Assembly (NCBI GenBank): GCA_040388375.1
Contig: JAZKBU010000007.1
Span: forward strand, 429,985-493,984
Direction of reading: 5' to 3'
Length of the DNA stretch: 64,000 nt
Source of the DNA: Bacteroidota bacterium
Lineage (GTDB): Bacteria > Bacteroidota > Bacteroidia > UKL13-3
Positions 54,282-61,420 of the stretch are shown here, piece by piece (the first letter of the stretch is position 1; every line of letters begins with the position of its first letter). The notes under the pieces were generated by a model. It had not been told where the DNA came from. It worked only from the letters and a program-made list of their open reading frames with translations, and made no database searches. Both the position numbers and the translations under genes were made by a program.

Positions 54282-54923
54282 TTATTTCTTTTTCTTTTTG
54301 CCAAGGGAATTTATAAAGCGGTACCAGTTACCTAAATCGGCTATTGGAATAGGTTGTGTTTGTCCGTTATAGTATAACCTTTCGGCTTGCGACTGTTGGT
54401 ACCACCTGCCTGTTTCCATCCCATCGGGCAAAATGCCTTTTTCTAAAATACTGTAAGGTACTCTGTTTAAGTTGGCATAGGCTTGTGAAAGGGAGCTACC
54501 CGGTATTTTTGCTTTGGCAAAATAATAGTCTAATTCCTGCGGGGTTGAATAGGGCCTTACTACTACTTCGGGTAAGTAAAAGGTATCCTCGTCCATTTTT
54601 ATAACGGTTATTAGTTTATTGTTTTCAATATTATCGGGCAGGGTATAAATGGTTGGTTTTTGGCCCAATGCGGTAAAAACTATATGGTCTGATTTTTTGC
54701 AAACCAAACTAAAAAAGCCACTCATATCGGAAAACACTCCACGGTTGGTGCCTGAAATACGTACGGTAACGTAGGGTATAACACTAACACTATCGGCAGT
54801 AACAATAAAACCGCTCAACTGCACCAAATCGTCCTTATGCGTGTCGGTTTGTGCCTGTATGCCTTTAAAGGATACTAACAACAACACATAAAATACTATT
54901 AAATTTATCCTTTTCATATACAA
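54282..54923 (-). CDS. Exported CarboxypepD_reg-like domain protein
   Basis: A 213-residue protein with a signal peptide (LIVFYVLLLVSFKGIQAQ) and an N-terminal carboxypeptidase-regulatory-like beta-sandwich: VQLSGFIVTADSVSVIPYVT and SDMSGFFSLVCKKSD. The second half has VVVRPYSTPQELDYYFAKAKIPG. It ends in a run of lysines (GKKKKK). Such proteins, without a receptor barrel, are common in Bacteroidota and of unknown role. It is in the purB run, 6 bases after chrA. Confidence 0.7.
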   Translation of the reverse strand: MYMKRINLIVFYVLLLVSFKGIQAQTDTHKDDLVQLSGFIVTADSVSVIPYVTVRISGTNRGVFSDMSGFFSLVCKKSDHIVFTALGQKPTIYTLPDNIENNKLITVIKMDEDTFYLPEVVVRPYSTPQELDYYFAKAKIPGSSLSQAYANLNRVPYSILEKGILPDGMETGRWYQQSQAERLYYNGQTQPIPIADLGNWYRFINSLGKKKKK

Positions 54924-54929
54924 ATTACA

Positions 54930-56117
54930 TTAATAAAAAATACCGGCTAATATGGCTAGCACCACTAAAACGGTGCTGGGTACTTTAGTGCTCAAAAGTA
55001 AAAATAAAGTTAGTAAAAGTACAATCATATTTGCCTGATTTAATTCTACCGGCTGAAACAACAAATAAGCCGATGCAAATACCAACCCGGCACTGGCTGC
55101 ATTTATTCCTTCTATAGCGTTTTTTACGGGGCTATAGTTTTTTAACTGATCCCAAATGGGGTAGGTAAAAAATATTAAAAAGGTACCGGGTAAAAATATA
55201 CCTACTGTTCCTATGGCTGCACCCAGTAGTTGCCCGTATATGCCCCACTCCTGCAAAGCCATAGCACAACTGTAAGTGGCTATACTAAACACAGGGCCGG
55301 GCATAGCCTGTACCAAACCGACTCCGGCCAAAAACTCGTTGGCTGTTAAATATTGTTTTATTTGTACAAACTGATTGTACAACATGGGTATTAATACATG
55401 GCCGCCTCCAAAAACAATGCTGCTGTACCGGTATGTATTTTCAAACAATAAAATACATTTTATTTCGGTAAACGCACCTAAAAAGGCAGCCAGTAACAGT
55501 ACGCCAATAAACAGGAAAAAGTTACTCCAGTTTATATTTTTAATGGGTGCTACTTTGCCTATTTTACTTTTATTTACCTGGCTTGATATAATGCCACCCA
55601 CAAATAAAATAATAGGAAACATATAGGGTGAGTGTACAACAATACCTGCGGTAGCAGCTAATATAGCCAAAAGCCAGTGGTAAGGCTTGCTCACAAACAT
55701 ATTTATAATTTGGTAGGCTGCATAAATAATAAAACCAACGGCCATTGGCTGTATATATTTTAAAAAATCAAGCTTGGGGTTATCAATGGCATAGTAATGT
55801 ATAATAATGGCAAAGGCGGTCATAAACAGGCTGGCGGGCAATACCCAAACGGTAAGTGTTAAAAAAGCCAGGTTAGGCCCTCCTATTTTAAACCCTATGG
55901 CGGTTATGGTTTGGGTGGAGGTTGGCCCGGGTAACATACTGCAAAATGAATTCAACTCTTTTAACTCACTATCGGTAATGTATTTCTTTTTGTTGATGAG
56001 TAGTTTTTGAAACTGCACCAAATGTATTTGGGGCCCCCCAAATGCGGTTAATGCCAGCTTTAATACATCAAGCAAAAAAACAATACGCCTAAAGTGTTTA
56101 AATTTAATTGTGTTCAT
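54930..56117 (-). CDS. chrA: Chromate transporter ChrA (long CHR type)
   Basis: A 395-residue membrane protein with two homologous CHR halves. The first has LALTAFGGPQIHLVQFQ and FCSMLPGPTSTQTITAIGF; the second SSIVFGGGHVLIPM and GLVQAMPGPVFSIATYSC. The paired FGG ... MPGP motifs are diagnostic of the two-domain ChrA. The protein exports chromate in characterised relatives; many homologues may carry other oxyanions such as sulfate. It is the first gene of the purB operon, with no obvious metal-responsive element upstream. Confidence 0.88.
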   Translation of the reverse strand: MNTIKFKHFRRIVFLLDVLKLALTAFGGPQIHLVQFQKLLINKKKYITDSELKELNSFCSMLPGPTSTQTITAIGFKIGGPNLAFLTLTVWVLPASLFMTAFAIIIHYYAIDNPKLDFLKYIQPMAVGFIIYAAYQIINMFVSKPYHWLLAILAATAGIVVHSPYMFPIILFVGGIISSQVNKSKIGKVAPIKNINWSNFFLFIGVLLLAAFLGAFTEIKCILLFENTYRYSSIVFGGGHVLIPMLYNQFVQIKQYLTANEFLAGVGLVQAMPGPVFSIATYSCAMALQEWGIYGQLLGAAIGTVGIFLPGTFLIFFTYPIWDQLKNYSPVKNAIEGINAASAGLVFASAYLLFQPVELNQANMIVLLLTLFLLLSTKVPSTVLVVLAILAGIFY

Positions 56118-56176
56118 TTATTAAAAACTAAATTTAACTGTTAAACAGCCATTACTTCTTATAAAGTGGCAATATC

Positions 56177-56216
56177 CAAAAAAAAATCCATCAACAGTTA
56201 TATGGTGATGGATTTT
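56177..56216 (-). terminator. Rho-independent terminator of the DUF5606 gene
   Basis: On the minus strand AAATCCATCA and TGATGGATTT (56215-56206 and 56193-56184) form a 10-base perfect stem around a 12-base loop, followed by a run of Ts (opposite A's at 56178-56186). It lies about 25 bases after the stop. Confidence 0.82.
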
Positions 56217-56238
56217 ATTATATTACATAAACCTTTTA

Positions 56239-56817
56239 CTAAACCGATTTTGGTCTGTAAGTGGTTTTTGCTGCGCCTGCTCCTTTTGAGTTTGTTTTAG
56301 CCGCTGTGGTTTTAGGGGCTGCTACTTTTTTAGCGGCAGTTTTTTTAGCTGCTGCTTTTTTAGGTTTTTCTTCTGCTGCCGGAGTTGCTGCTTCGTCAGT
56401 GCCTGTTTCGGTAGTAGCTGCTTCTTCTGTTTTGGGTTCTTCGCCTAATTTGGCAAAATCCAACACATCTTTTAAAGCATTGTACCAGTTAAAAAACTTT
56501 TTAATATCGCTATCGTAAACTCTTTCGCTGTCTAAACCTATTGTTTTAATTAAAAAATCGCGTTGTACTTTAGCATCGTCTTTTGCCGTTGGTACTTTAC
56601 CGGCAGTTTGTGCTTTTACCAATACTTCTGATAAACGCATATCACCTTCTTGGGTGTACATGCTTATATCTTCTAAAATACTAACTCTATCCTGATAACC
56701 TGTTGCAAATTTTTTTCCGCTTCCTATTGTTTCTAAAATCAACCCATTTTTAGTTCTGCCAATAATTTTGTGCAAACCACTTTGGCCGGATACAGCTACT
56801 ATATCTTTTAATTCCAT
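56239..56817 (-). CDS. DUF5606 protein with a Lys/Ala-rich tail
   Basis: A 192-residue protein. Residues 1-115 match the DUF5606 family of Bacteroidota: ELKDIVAVSGQSGLHKIIGR, VSILEDISMYTQEGDMRLSEV and SDIKKFFNWYNALKD. The rest is low complexity: an acidic Glu/Thr/Ala segment (about 125-152), then a histone H1-like Lys/Ala tail (KKAAAKKTAAKKVAAPK) before KTTYRPKSV. The function of DUF5606 is unknown; the basic tail suggests nucleic-acid contact. A probable promoter lies at 56844-56876 and a strong terminator follows. Confidence 0.82.
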   Translation of the reverse strand: MELKDIVAVSGQSGLHKIIGRTKNGLILETIGSGKKFATGYQDRVSILEDISMYTQEGDMRLSEVLVKAQTAGKVPTAKDDAKVQRDFLIKTIGLDSERVYDSDIKKFFNWYNALKDVLDFAKLGEEPKTEEAATTETGTDEAATPAAEEKPKKAAAKKTAAKKVAAPKTTAAKTNSKGAGAAKTTYRPKSV

Positions 56818-56843
56818 TCCTGTTTAAAATTTTAATTAGAAGG

Positions 56844-56876
56844 CGAAAGTACCAAAATATTTTATAAAGCCGCAAA
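56844..56876 (-). promoter_or_regulatory. Probable promoter of the DUF5606 gene
   Basis: On the minus strand TTTG (56876-56873), 21 bases and TACTTTCG (56851-56844) resemble the Bacteroidota consensus, with one mismatch in the -7 box. The predicted start is near 56837, about 20 bases before the ATG at 56817. Confidence 0.5.
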
Positions 56877-57016
56877 TTTAAAATGATAAGTTTTTGCCTG
56901 TATATGGGCAGTAATCTAGTTATTAGTTATTTAGAGTTGATTGGGTGATTATGTTAATAGGCTATAAAGCAAAAATGGGGTGCCTGTTTGCAAAAAATTA
57001 CGTGAATGACCAACAT

Positions 57017-57044
57017 GTAGAGACGTTGCATGCAACGTCTTTAC
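57017..57044. repeat. Perfect 20-base palindrome of dispersed-repeat type
   Basis: AGACGTTGCATGCAACGTCT at 57021-57040 is fully self-complementary, and three more outer pairs (GTA/TAC) follow after one mismatch. It is richer in G and C than the surrounding intergenic DNA. I recall near-identical palindromes as high-copy interspersed elements in Bacteroidota and Cyanobacteria; this is memory, not a search. It lies in a gene-free stretch (56877-57063) where nothing else was recognised. Confidence 0.65.
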
Positions 57045-57063
57045 CAATAAACGAATAGTTATT

Positions 57064-57108
57064 AAACTAAAAAAGCCTTTAGTTTATGGCTAAAGGCTTT
57101 TTTAGTTT
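57064..57108. terminator. Strong bidirectional terminator downstream of the XRE gene
   Basis: AAACTAAAAAAGCCTTTAG (57064-57082) and CTAAAGGCTTTTTTAGTTT (57090-57108) form a 19-base perfect stem with a 7-base loop. U runs lie within each arm. It is 23 bases downstream of the XRE regulator stop on the minus strand. Confidence 0.88.
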
Positions 57109-57130
57109 TGTTAATTAAAGGGCTGTAATA

Positions 57131-57568
57131 TTACTTTCTTATTTTACTTAACTTTTCTACGGTTGGTCTCCAACTATTTTGTTTGTTTGAAAACATATGG
57201 TTAATAAAATCAATATCATCAAAATATGATTTGAAGGCACTCGTAATATCCATATACACTTTGCCACCTCTTATTATTACATCATCGCTGTCGTTCATAT
57301 TTCTGGTATCAGGGTATGCAACACCATCTTCATTGGCGGTGGTGTACTCTTCGGTAAGCATGCTGCCTAAGCCTAGTATAAACCAATCTTTGTTTACATG
57401 CGGAAATGCTTTCAGGAAATTTCTTTGTGTTACTGCGCCTACTTTGTTCTCGCCACTTTCAATTTTCACAATAGTAATTTCGCTCATACCAATTATTTCA
57501 GCGAATTGCTTCTTTGATAAATTAAAGTGTTTTCTGACTTGTTTTATTCTGTCTTCTTTGGTTGTCAT
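57131..57568 (-). CDS. XRE-family transcriptional regulator
   Basis: A 145-residue protein with an N-terminal Cro/CI-type helix-turn-helix at residues 8-62: VRKHFNLSKKQFAEIIGMSE (helices 1-2) and TIVKIESGENKVGAVTQRNF (recognition helix and beyond). The remaining 80 residues (LGSMLTEEYTTANED ... INHMFSNKQNSWRPT) are a non-recognised C-terminal part. Genes of this type regulate phage, stress or toxin-antitoxin functions; no partner is adjacent. It has a consensus promoter and its own terminator, so it is a single-gene unit in an accessory region. Confidence 0.85.
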   Translation of the reverse strand: MTTKEDRIKQVRKHFNLSKKQFAEIIGMSEITIVKIESGENKVGAVTQRNFLKAFPHVNKDWFILGLGSMLTEEYTTANEDGVAYPDTRNMNDSDDVIIRGGKVYMDITSAFKSYFDDIDFINHMFSNKQNSWRPTVEKLSKIRK

Positions 57569-57637
57569 ATCGTTTAAAAATTATCAATTTATATATATCG
57601 AAACACATATTAACTTTAAATTAAAGCCATGTTATCC

Positions 57638-57668
57638 CAAATATATAACAAAGTATGATTTATACAAA
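57638..57668 (-). promoter_or_regulatory. Consensus Bacteroidota promoter of the XRE gene
   Basis: On the minus strand TTTG (57668-57665), 19 bases and TATATTTG (57645-57638) match the -33/-7 consensus exactly. The predicted transcript starts near 57631, giving a leader of about 60 bases to the ATG at 57568. Confidence 0.75.
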
Positions 57669-57923
57669 TAATAATAATTGGATAAATACCTTATTTTTTC
57701 GGGAATATTGGCTGCTTGCGCAATAAAACTTATAATAATTTATTATTGTGGGTATTACAATTTAAATTTTAAGTACATTTTTACAAACAACCTGATACTT
57801 ACTACCTAAAAAAGGAATAAATAAGCATACCGGATGGAATAAGGGATGCGGTTAAATAATGGCAAATTCAGCTTTGTATATTATTAAATATAAAAATTGG
57901 TATTATTTTTGTTTTACGCTTAT
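57669..57923. other. Gene-free AT-rich spacer
   Basis: No gene or RNA was recognised here. There are several A/T-rich near-palindromes (for instance around 57731-57746) but none is convincing as a terminator or operator. Confidence 0.4.
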
Positions 57924-58031
57924 ATGAACAAAATTACTTTACACATGCCCGAAAAAAGCCTATACTACTCCACCTACACTCATTCTATCCATTTATTTAT
58001 TACCAAAAACACTATAAATAAATTAAAATGA
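57924..58031 (+). CDS. Possible 35-residue ORF overlapping the small membrane protein gene
   Basis: ATG at 57924 opens a 35-codon frame (MNKITLHMPEKSLYY at the start), basic and rich in Thr, Ile and Lys. Its TGA overlaps the ATG of the next ORF as ATGA, the typical coupling form used elsewhere in this window. A -7-like TATTTTTG lies upstream, without a well spaced -33 box. It resembles no known protein. It may be only a leader or a chance frame. Confidence 0.25.
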   Translation: MNKITLHMPEKSLYYSTYTHSIHLFITKNTINKLK

Positions 58032-58180
58032 GCGCTGAATCCTATATTATTAATTATATTAACGAACCGGAGGAGTTGATTATAAACGTATTGCTCATAC
58101 TGCTTTTATTGCTGCTTATACTGAGTATAGTATTGTTTATTTATGTACGCAGCATTAATAAAAAAGATAAGCTGAAATAG
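58028..58180 (+). CDS. Small single-pass membrane protein, 50 residues
   Basis: A 50-codon ORF from ATG 58028 to TAG 58180. It is an acidic N-terminal stretch (YINEPEELI), one long hydrophobic helix made mostly of Leu and Ile (about residues 17-40), and a basic end VRSINKKDKLK, consistent with N-out, C-in topology by the positive-inside rule. Hydrophobic 50-residue proteins are often regulators or toxins, but nothing specific points to that. It overlaps the upstream 35-codon ORF by 3 bases. Confidence 0.45.
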   Translation: MSAESYIINYINEPEELIINVLLILLLLLLILSIVLFIYVRSINKKDKLK

Positions 58181-58217
58181 TTAAGCTATTAACAATAGCA
58201 AATCTATACCTGTTTGT

Positions 58218-58673
58218 TTAAAAACCTTGCCTATCCGTTGATTTGTGTAATATTAAAAATCCTACACAGCCTGCATCAGACGGTTTAGCGGTGGCGGTTT
58301 TGGGTAATTCTAACTCTACAACCAGTTGGCGGGTATTCGTGCTTTGAAATTCAAACACGTTTGTTGCCGGGTTTTTGCTATCAAACAACAATTCATTGGT
58401 ACGTGAATCATAAATTTTAAAAGTTGGATTACCTAATAAGGGTTCAGTACAAATACTCATCCTGTAATCCATACCTTTGTATATAACACAGCGTAGTTTA
58501 GAGGTACTTCCCGCTGCATATAAAGCGCTTCTCGACTGCGCATTATAGCGCCAATCTCCACCCGTTTCTTGTGCATCGCAATACTTTCTATGAAAGTTGG
58601 TACATACAGCTGTTTGCGAAAAGCTATTACTGAATGATGTTAAAACAAGTATTAATAGTATTAATTTTTTCAT
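58218..58673 (-). CDS. Secreted paralogue 2 with conserved cysteines
   Basis: A 151-residue protein with a signal peptide (LILLILVLTSFSNSFSQ). It is a diverged tandem copy of the gene at 58712. Both share the pattern FHR-x-Y, GDW-x-YN, RCV-x-Y-x-G-x-DYR-x-S-x-C and a C-terminal Cys-x-G; the Cys residues probably form disulfides. Secondary structure looks beta-rich, ending in VVELELPKTATAK. The family is not recognised. It is the third gene of a minus-strand unit with the paralogue and the lipoprotein at 59179. Confidence 0.6.
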   Translation of the reverse strand: MKKLILLILVLTSFSNSFSQTAVCTNFHRKYCDAQETGGDWRYNAQSRSALYAAGSTSKLRCVIYKGMDYRMSICTEPLLGNPTFKIYDSRTNELLFDSKNPATNVFEFQSTNTRQLVVELELPKTATAKPSDAGCVGFLILHKSTDRQGF

Positions 58674-58711
58674 GGGTTTTTATTATTTAATATTGATAAA
58701 TAGTGCATTTA

Positions 58712-59173
58712 TTAAGGCTGTATTGTTACCCTTTGGAATATCATCAATCCAATACACTCTGTGCCTGACGGTTTACGCTTAGTATACCCCTTTTTACCTT
58801 TGGGTATCTCTACTTCAATAGTCAATGTGCGGCTATTGGTGCTTTTAAATATAAATTCTTTGGTTGGGATGGTTTCACTATCTACTATTAGTTCGCCAGT
58901 AGGTGAATCAAAAATTTTATAAATGGGTGGCTTTTCAAATGTACCTTCATCACAAACGCTTATTCTGTAATCAAAACCGTTATAAACAACACACCGTACT
59001 CTGGAAACAACTCCCTCTTTAAAGTAACCACTTTTTGATTGTGAGTTATAAATCCAGTCTCCATCAAATTCTTTATAGCAATAATACGTTCTATGAAAGG
59101 TGACACATGGTAACTGCGAAAAGGTATTACTAAATGAAACTAAAAGTGTTATTAGTATTATTAATTTTTTCAT
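58712..59173 (-). CDS. Secreted paralogue 1 with conserved cysteines
   Basis: A 153-residue protein with a signal peptide (LIILITLLVSFSNTFSQ). Conserved with its downstream neighbour are FHRTYYC, GDWIYNSQS, RCVVYNGFDYRISVC, STNSRTLTIEVEIP and ECIGLM. It is beta-rich with a likely disulfide pattern, and no known family was recognised. The gene starts 5 bases after the lipoprotein gene at 59179, so it belongs to the same operon, and the tandem arrangement indicates local duplication. Confidence 0.6.
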   Translation of the reverse strand: MKKLIILITLLVSFSNTFSQLPCVTFHRTYYCYKEFDGDWIYNSQSKSGYFKEGVVSRVRCVVYNGFDYRISVCDEGTFEKPPIYKIFDSPTGELIVDSETIPTKEFIFKSTNSRTLTIEVEIPKGKKGYTKRKPSGTECIGLMIFQRVTIQP

Positions 59174-59178
59174 GGGTT

Positions 59179-60063
59179 TTATTGAGTTAAAATATACGCA
59201 TTGCGTATGGCTTTAATTTTTTCGGTAATAGCTTTAAAATTTTCAGCATTAATCAACAAATCGTTTCCACCACTCAATAAGGTAATACCTTTGTTATTTT
59301 TTGTTTGCGTAGGAAGCTCTGTTACCATTAGCTTATTAAACTCCACTTGCAGCTCCGTTAGCTGCGGAATAAGCGTAGCTACATCAGCATTGCTTTCGTA
59401 AGTGTGTAACAAGCCAAGCAAGTTCTCCAACGCATATTTTTGATCGGCTATATGTTCAACCACATCGTTATTGGCTTGGTAAGCTGTTAAATTAGTTAGT
59501 ATATACAAACTCTCTACCCAGCCTGCAGCTGCTATGAGTGCACGTGTTGGGTTTTGTTGGGTATTTTCTAATATTTCTGAGACCGATAAATAAATATCAT
59601 TGGTCAGTAAGGTTAACGAATCGGCATTTGTTTGGTTGCGCTCATAGCTTTGCTGCATGCCCGGTTTTACCGCTGCTGATATTTTAAGTGACTCCGTTAA
59701 CTGGTTTACTATTTTAAAATATTTCAAAGCCTCAGCTCCTAAACCGGCAACACTGCTATAGCTTAAATCGGCACTGTATATACCTAAACCAAGGGCTAGT
59801 TGTTTGTTATTGGCCTTAGTAAAATCAGCAGTGCTGTATAGCATATTGCTTTTTTTAGCGGTTAGCCCCCCTGCTACTTTTATGTAGCTAAACGTTTCAC
59901 TGGGTGCCGGTACTTGGTAAAAGGTATCAACTGATTGGTCTATTACCGTTAAGCCGTTGCTGTCTACCCCGTGTATTTCTGTTTTAGTGTTGTTTCCGCC
60001 ACCGCAAGCCGTTAAAAAAACCAAGGCTGCCACAGGCATCATTATAAAGTATTTGTGTTTCAT
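59179..60063 (-). CDS. Helical lipoprotein of unknown function
   Basis: A 294-residue lipoprotein (signal MMPVAALVFLTAC, Cys20) with a Gly-rich linker. The body is mostly alpha-helical (ALGLGIYSADLSYSSVAGLG, NADSLTLLTNDIYLSVSEIL, ALIAAAGWVESLYILTNLT). Similar lipoproteins occur widely in Bacteroidota with no known role. It is the first gene of a three-gene operon with a consensus promoter (60116-60145), followed by the tandem paralogues. It would lie in the periplasm or outer membrane. Confidence 0.65.
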   Translation of the reverse strand: MKHKYFIMMPVAALVFLTACGGGNNTKTEIHGVDSNGLTVIDQSVDTFYQVPAPSETFSYIKVAGGLTAKKSNMLYSTADFTKANNKQLALGLGIYSADLSYSSVAGLGAEALKYFKIVNQLTESLKISAAVKPGMQQSYERNQTNADSLTLLTNDIYLSVSEILENTQQNPTRALIAAAGWVESLYILTNLTAYQANNDVVEHIADQKYALENLLGLLHTYESNADVATLIPQLTELQVEFNKLMVTELPTQTKNNKGITLLSGGNDLLINAENFKAITEKIKAIRNAYILTQ

Positions 60064-60115
60064 GTAGTGTATATAAGCTTTCTGTTAATAATAAAACGGC
60101 TAAACCGTATACTGA

Positions 60116-60145
60116 CAAACATAGTTATTTATTGGTAAACAGCAA
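60116..60145 (-). promoter_or_regulatory. Consensus Bacteroidota promoter of the lipoprotein operon
   Basis: On the minus strand TTG (60145-60143), 19 bases and TATGTTTG (60123-60116) match the -33/-7 consensus. The predicted start near 60109 gives a leader of about 45 bases to the ATG at 60063. The 42-bp repeat array starts 18 bases upstream of the -33 box. Confidence 0.72.
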
Positions 60146-60162
60146 CAGCTATCAATTTTGAC

Positions 60163-60456
60163 CAAGCAATAAAGTAAATCCTTTATTGTGTCTTCAGTTT
60201 CGAACATGTCATAAAGTAAATGCTTTTATACATGTTCAGCTTTGAACATGTTATCAATTAAATGTTTTCATACTGTTTCAATTTTCAACAAGTAATCAAT
60301 CAAATGTTTTTATACTGTTCAATTTTTGAACATGTAATAAATTAAATGTTTTCATGCTGTTTCAATTTCCAACATGTAATAAATCAAATGTTTTTATGCT
60401 GTTCAATTTCAGAACATGTAATAAATTAAATGTTTTCGGGCTGTTCTTATTCTAAA
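60163..60456. repeat. 42-bp tandem repeat array, seven units
   Basis: Seven head-to-tail units of exactly 42 bases with a partial eighth. Units are diverged but share the frame CATGTAATAAATTAAATG ... CTGTTCAATTT ... GAA. Odd and even units resemble each other more than their neighbours, giving an 84-base super-period (TTTTCAT versus TTTTTAT). At most junctions an inverted repeat recurs, such as ACATGTTCA/TGAACATGT in the second unit and TGTTCA/TGAACA in the fourth. All frames contain stops, so it is not coding. It lies between the promoter of a minus-strand operon and the + strand gene at 60593. Confidence 0.88.
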
Positions 60457-60592
60457 CAAGTAATACTATATATTTTTTAGTCCTCTCTTCTTTTTTACAG
60501 GCTAAAAAAATTTGTTTTTTCTTATAAAATTGATGCATTATTTAACACTAAAAAATTTTCAGCTACGTTATTTGAATAAATATATTTCAATC

Positions 60593-61294
60593 ATGAACTA
60601 CTCAAGATTAACAAAAAATTTGTTCGGCAGTAGAACCTTTAGCCGAAATGAAATCAACCTGTTTACAGTAGATTTAATCAGCCGATTAACTACCATGCAA
60701 AATTCCGTATTACCCACAGCCGACAAAACCCTGCTCATTAATTTGCACCAGGATTTTGTAAACACTTATGGTGAGCTGGCTACCAACAGTGCGGTACAAA
60801 AAGGTGGCACTATGAGCCGACAAGATGCCTACGATGCCATTGTAGCATTTATTGTGCGAGAAGAAGGAGCCATTAAAGCCAAGTTTGGCAAGCACACCCC
60901 TATTTACACCGAGTTTTATCCGCAAGGACTAAAAGAATACCGCATTGCTACGGTAGAGGGTATAAAGGTGTTGGCGTTCAGGTATAGTGCTGCCGCTGCC
61001 AAATACACCGCTCAGTTGTCAACTGATTTTGTCCGCAACTTAACAACTTTACAAACTGCTTATGCGGATGCACGCGATACGCAGGTATCATCAAAATCTA
61101 ACCGAAAATCAGCACAAACCGAATTGCAAAAGAACAGAAAAGCACTCACTGAACATTTAAGCAAATGTATATTGATTATAGCTGCTAATACCATAGAGAA
61201 TGAAACGGCTTTTAACAGCTACTTTAACTTTGGTTTATTACTGGTAGATAATGAGAACCCAGCCATTCCTGAAGAAGTGCCTGTTACTCCTTAA
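60593..61294 (+). CDS. Helical cytoplasmic protein, unknown family
   Basis: A 233-residue protein from the ATG at 60593 (an upstream in-frame ATG at 60512 would add 27 residues with poor coding character). It is mostly helical with several long amphipathic segments: TRNEI-like start FSRNEINLFTVDLISRL, LINLHQDFVNTYGELAT, ALTEHLSKCILIIAANTIE. The C-terminus is Pro/Glu-rich (PAIPEEVPVTP). There is no signal peptide or membrane helix. I do not recognise it. It is a single gene between the 42-bp repeat array and a strong terminator. Confidence 0.6.
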   Translation: MNYSRLTKNLFGSRTFSRNEINLFTVDLISRLTTMQNSVLPTADKTLLINLHQDFVNTYGELATNSAVQKGGTMSRQDAYDAIVAFIVREEGAIKAKFGKHTPIYTEFYPQGLKEYRIATVEGIKVLAFRYSAAAAKYTAQLSTDFVRNLTTLQTAYADARDTQVSSKSNRKSAQTELQKNRKALTEHLSKCILIIAANTIENETAFNSYFNFGLLLVDNENPAIPEEVPVTP

Positions 61295-61324
61295 AAATCA
61301 TAGTTTTATTTTTTTAAATTAACA

Positions 61325-61355
61325 AAAAGCCCTTGTAGTAATTACAAGGGCTTTT
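61325..61355. terminator. Strong bidirectional terminator after the 60593 gene
   Basis: AAAAGCCCTTGTA (61325-61337) pairs perfectly with TACAAGGGCTTTT (61343-61355) around a 5-base loop, followed by GTTTTGAG on the + strand. It ends the gene at 60593, and on the opposite strand could also serve the gene at 61421. Confidence 0.85.
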
Positions 61356-61420
61356 GTTTTGAGAAATATTAGCTTGGCATTATATAGGAGTACGACTAGA
61401 AACGAGTAATAAGATAAGTT

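Noticed and set aside
60163..60456. CRISPR array
   Set aside because: Period is 42 bases with no unique spacers; the units are diverged copies along their whole length, and no cas genes are near.
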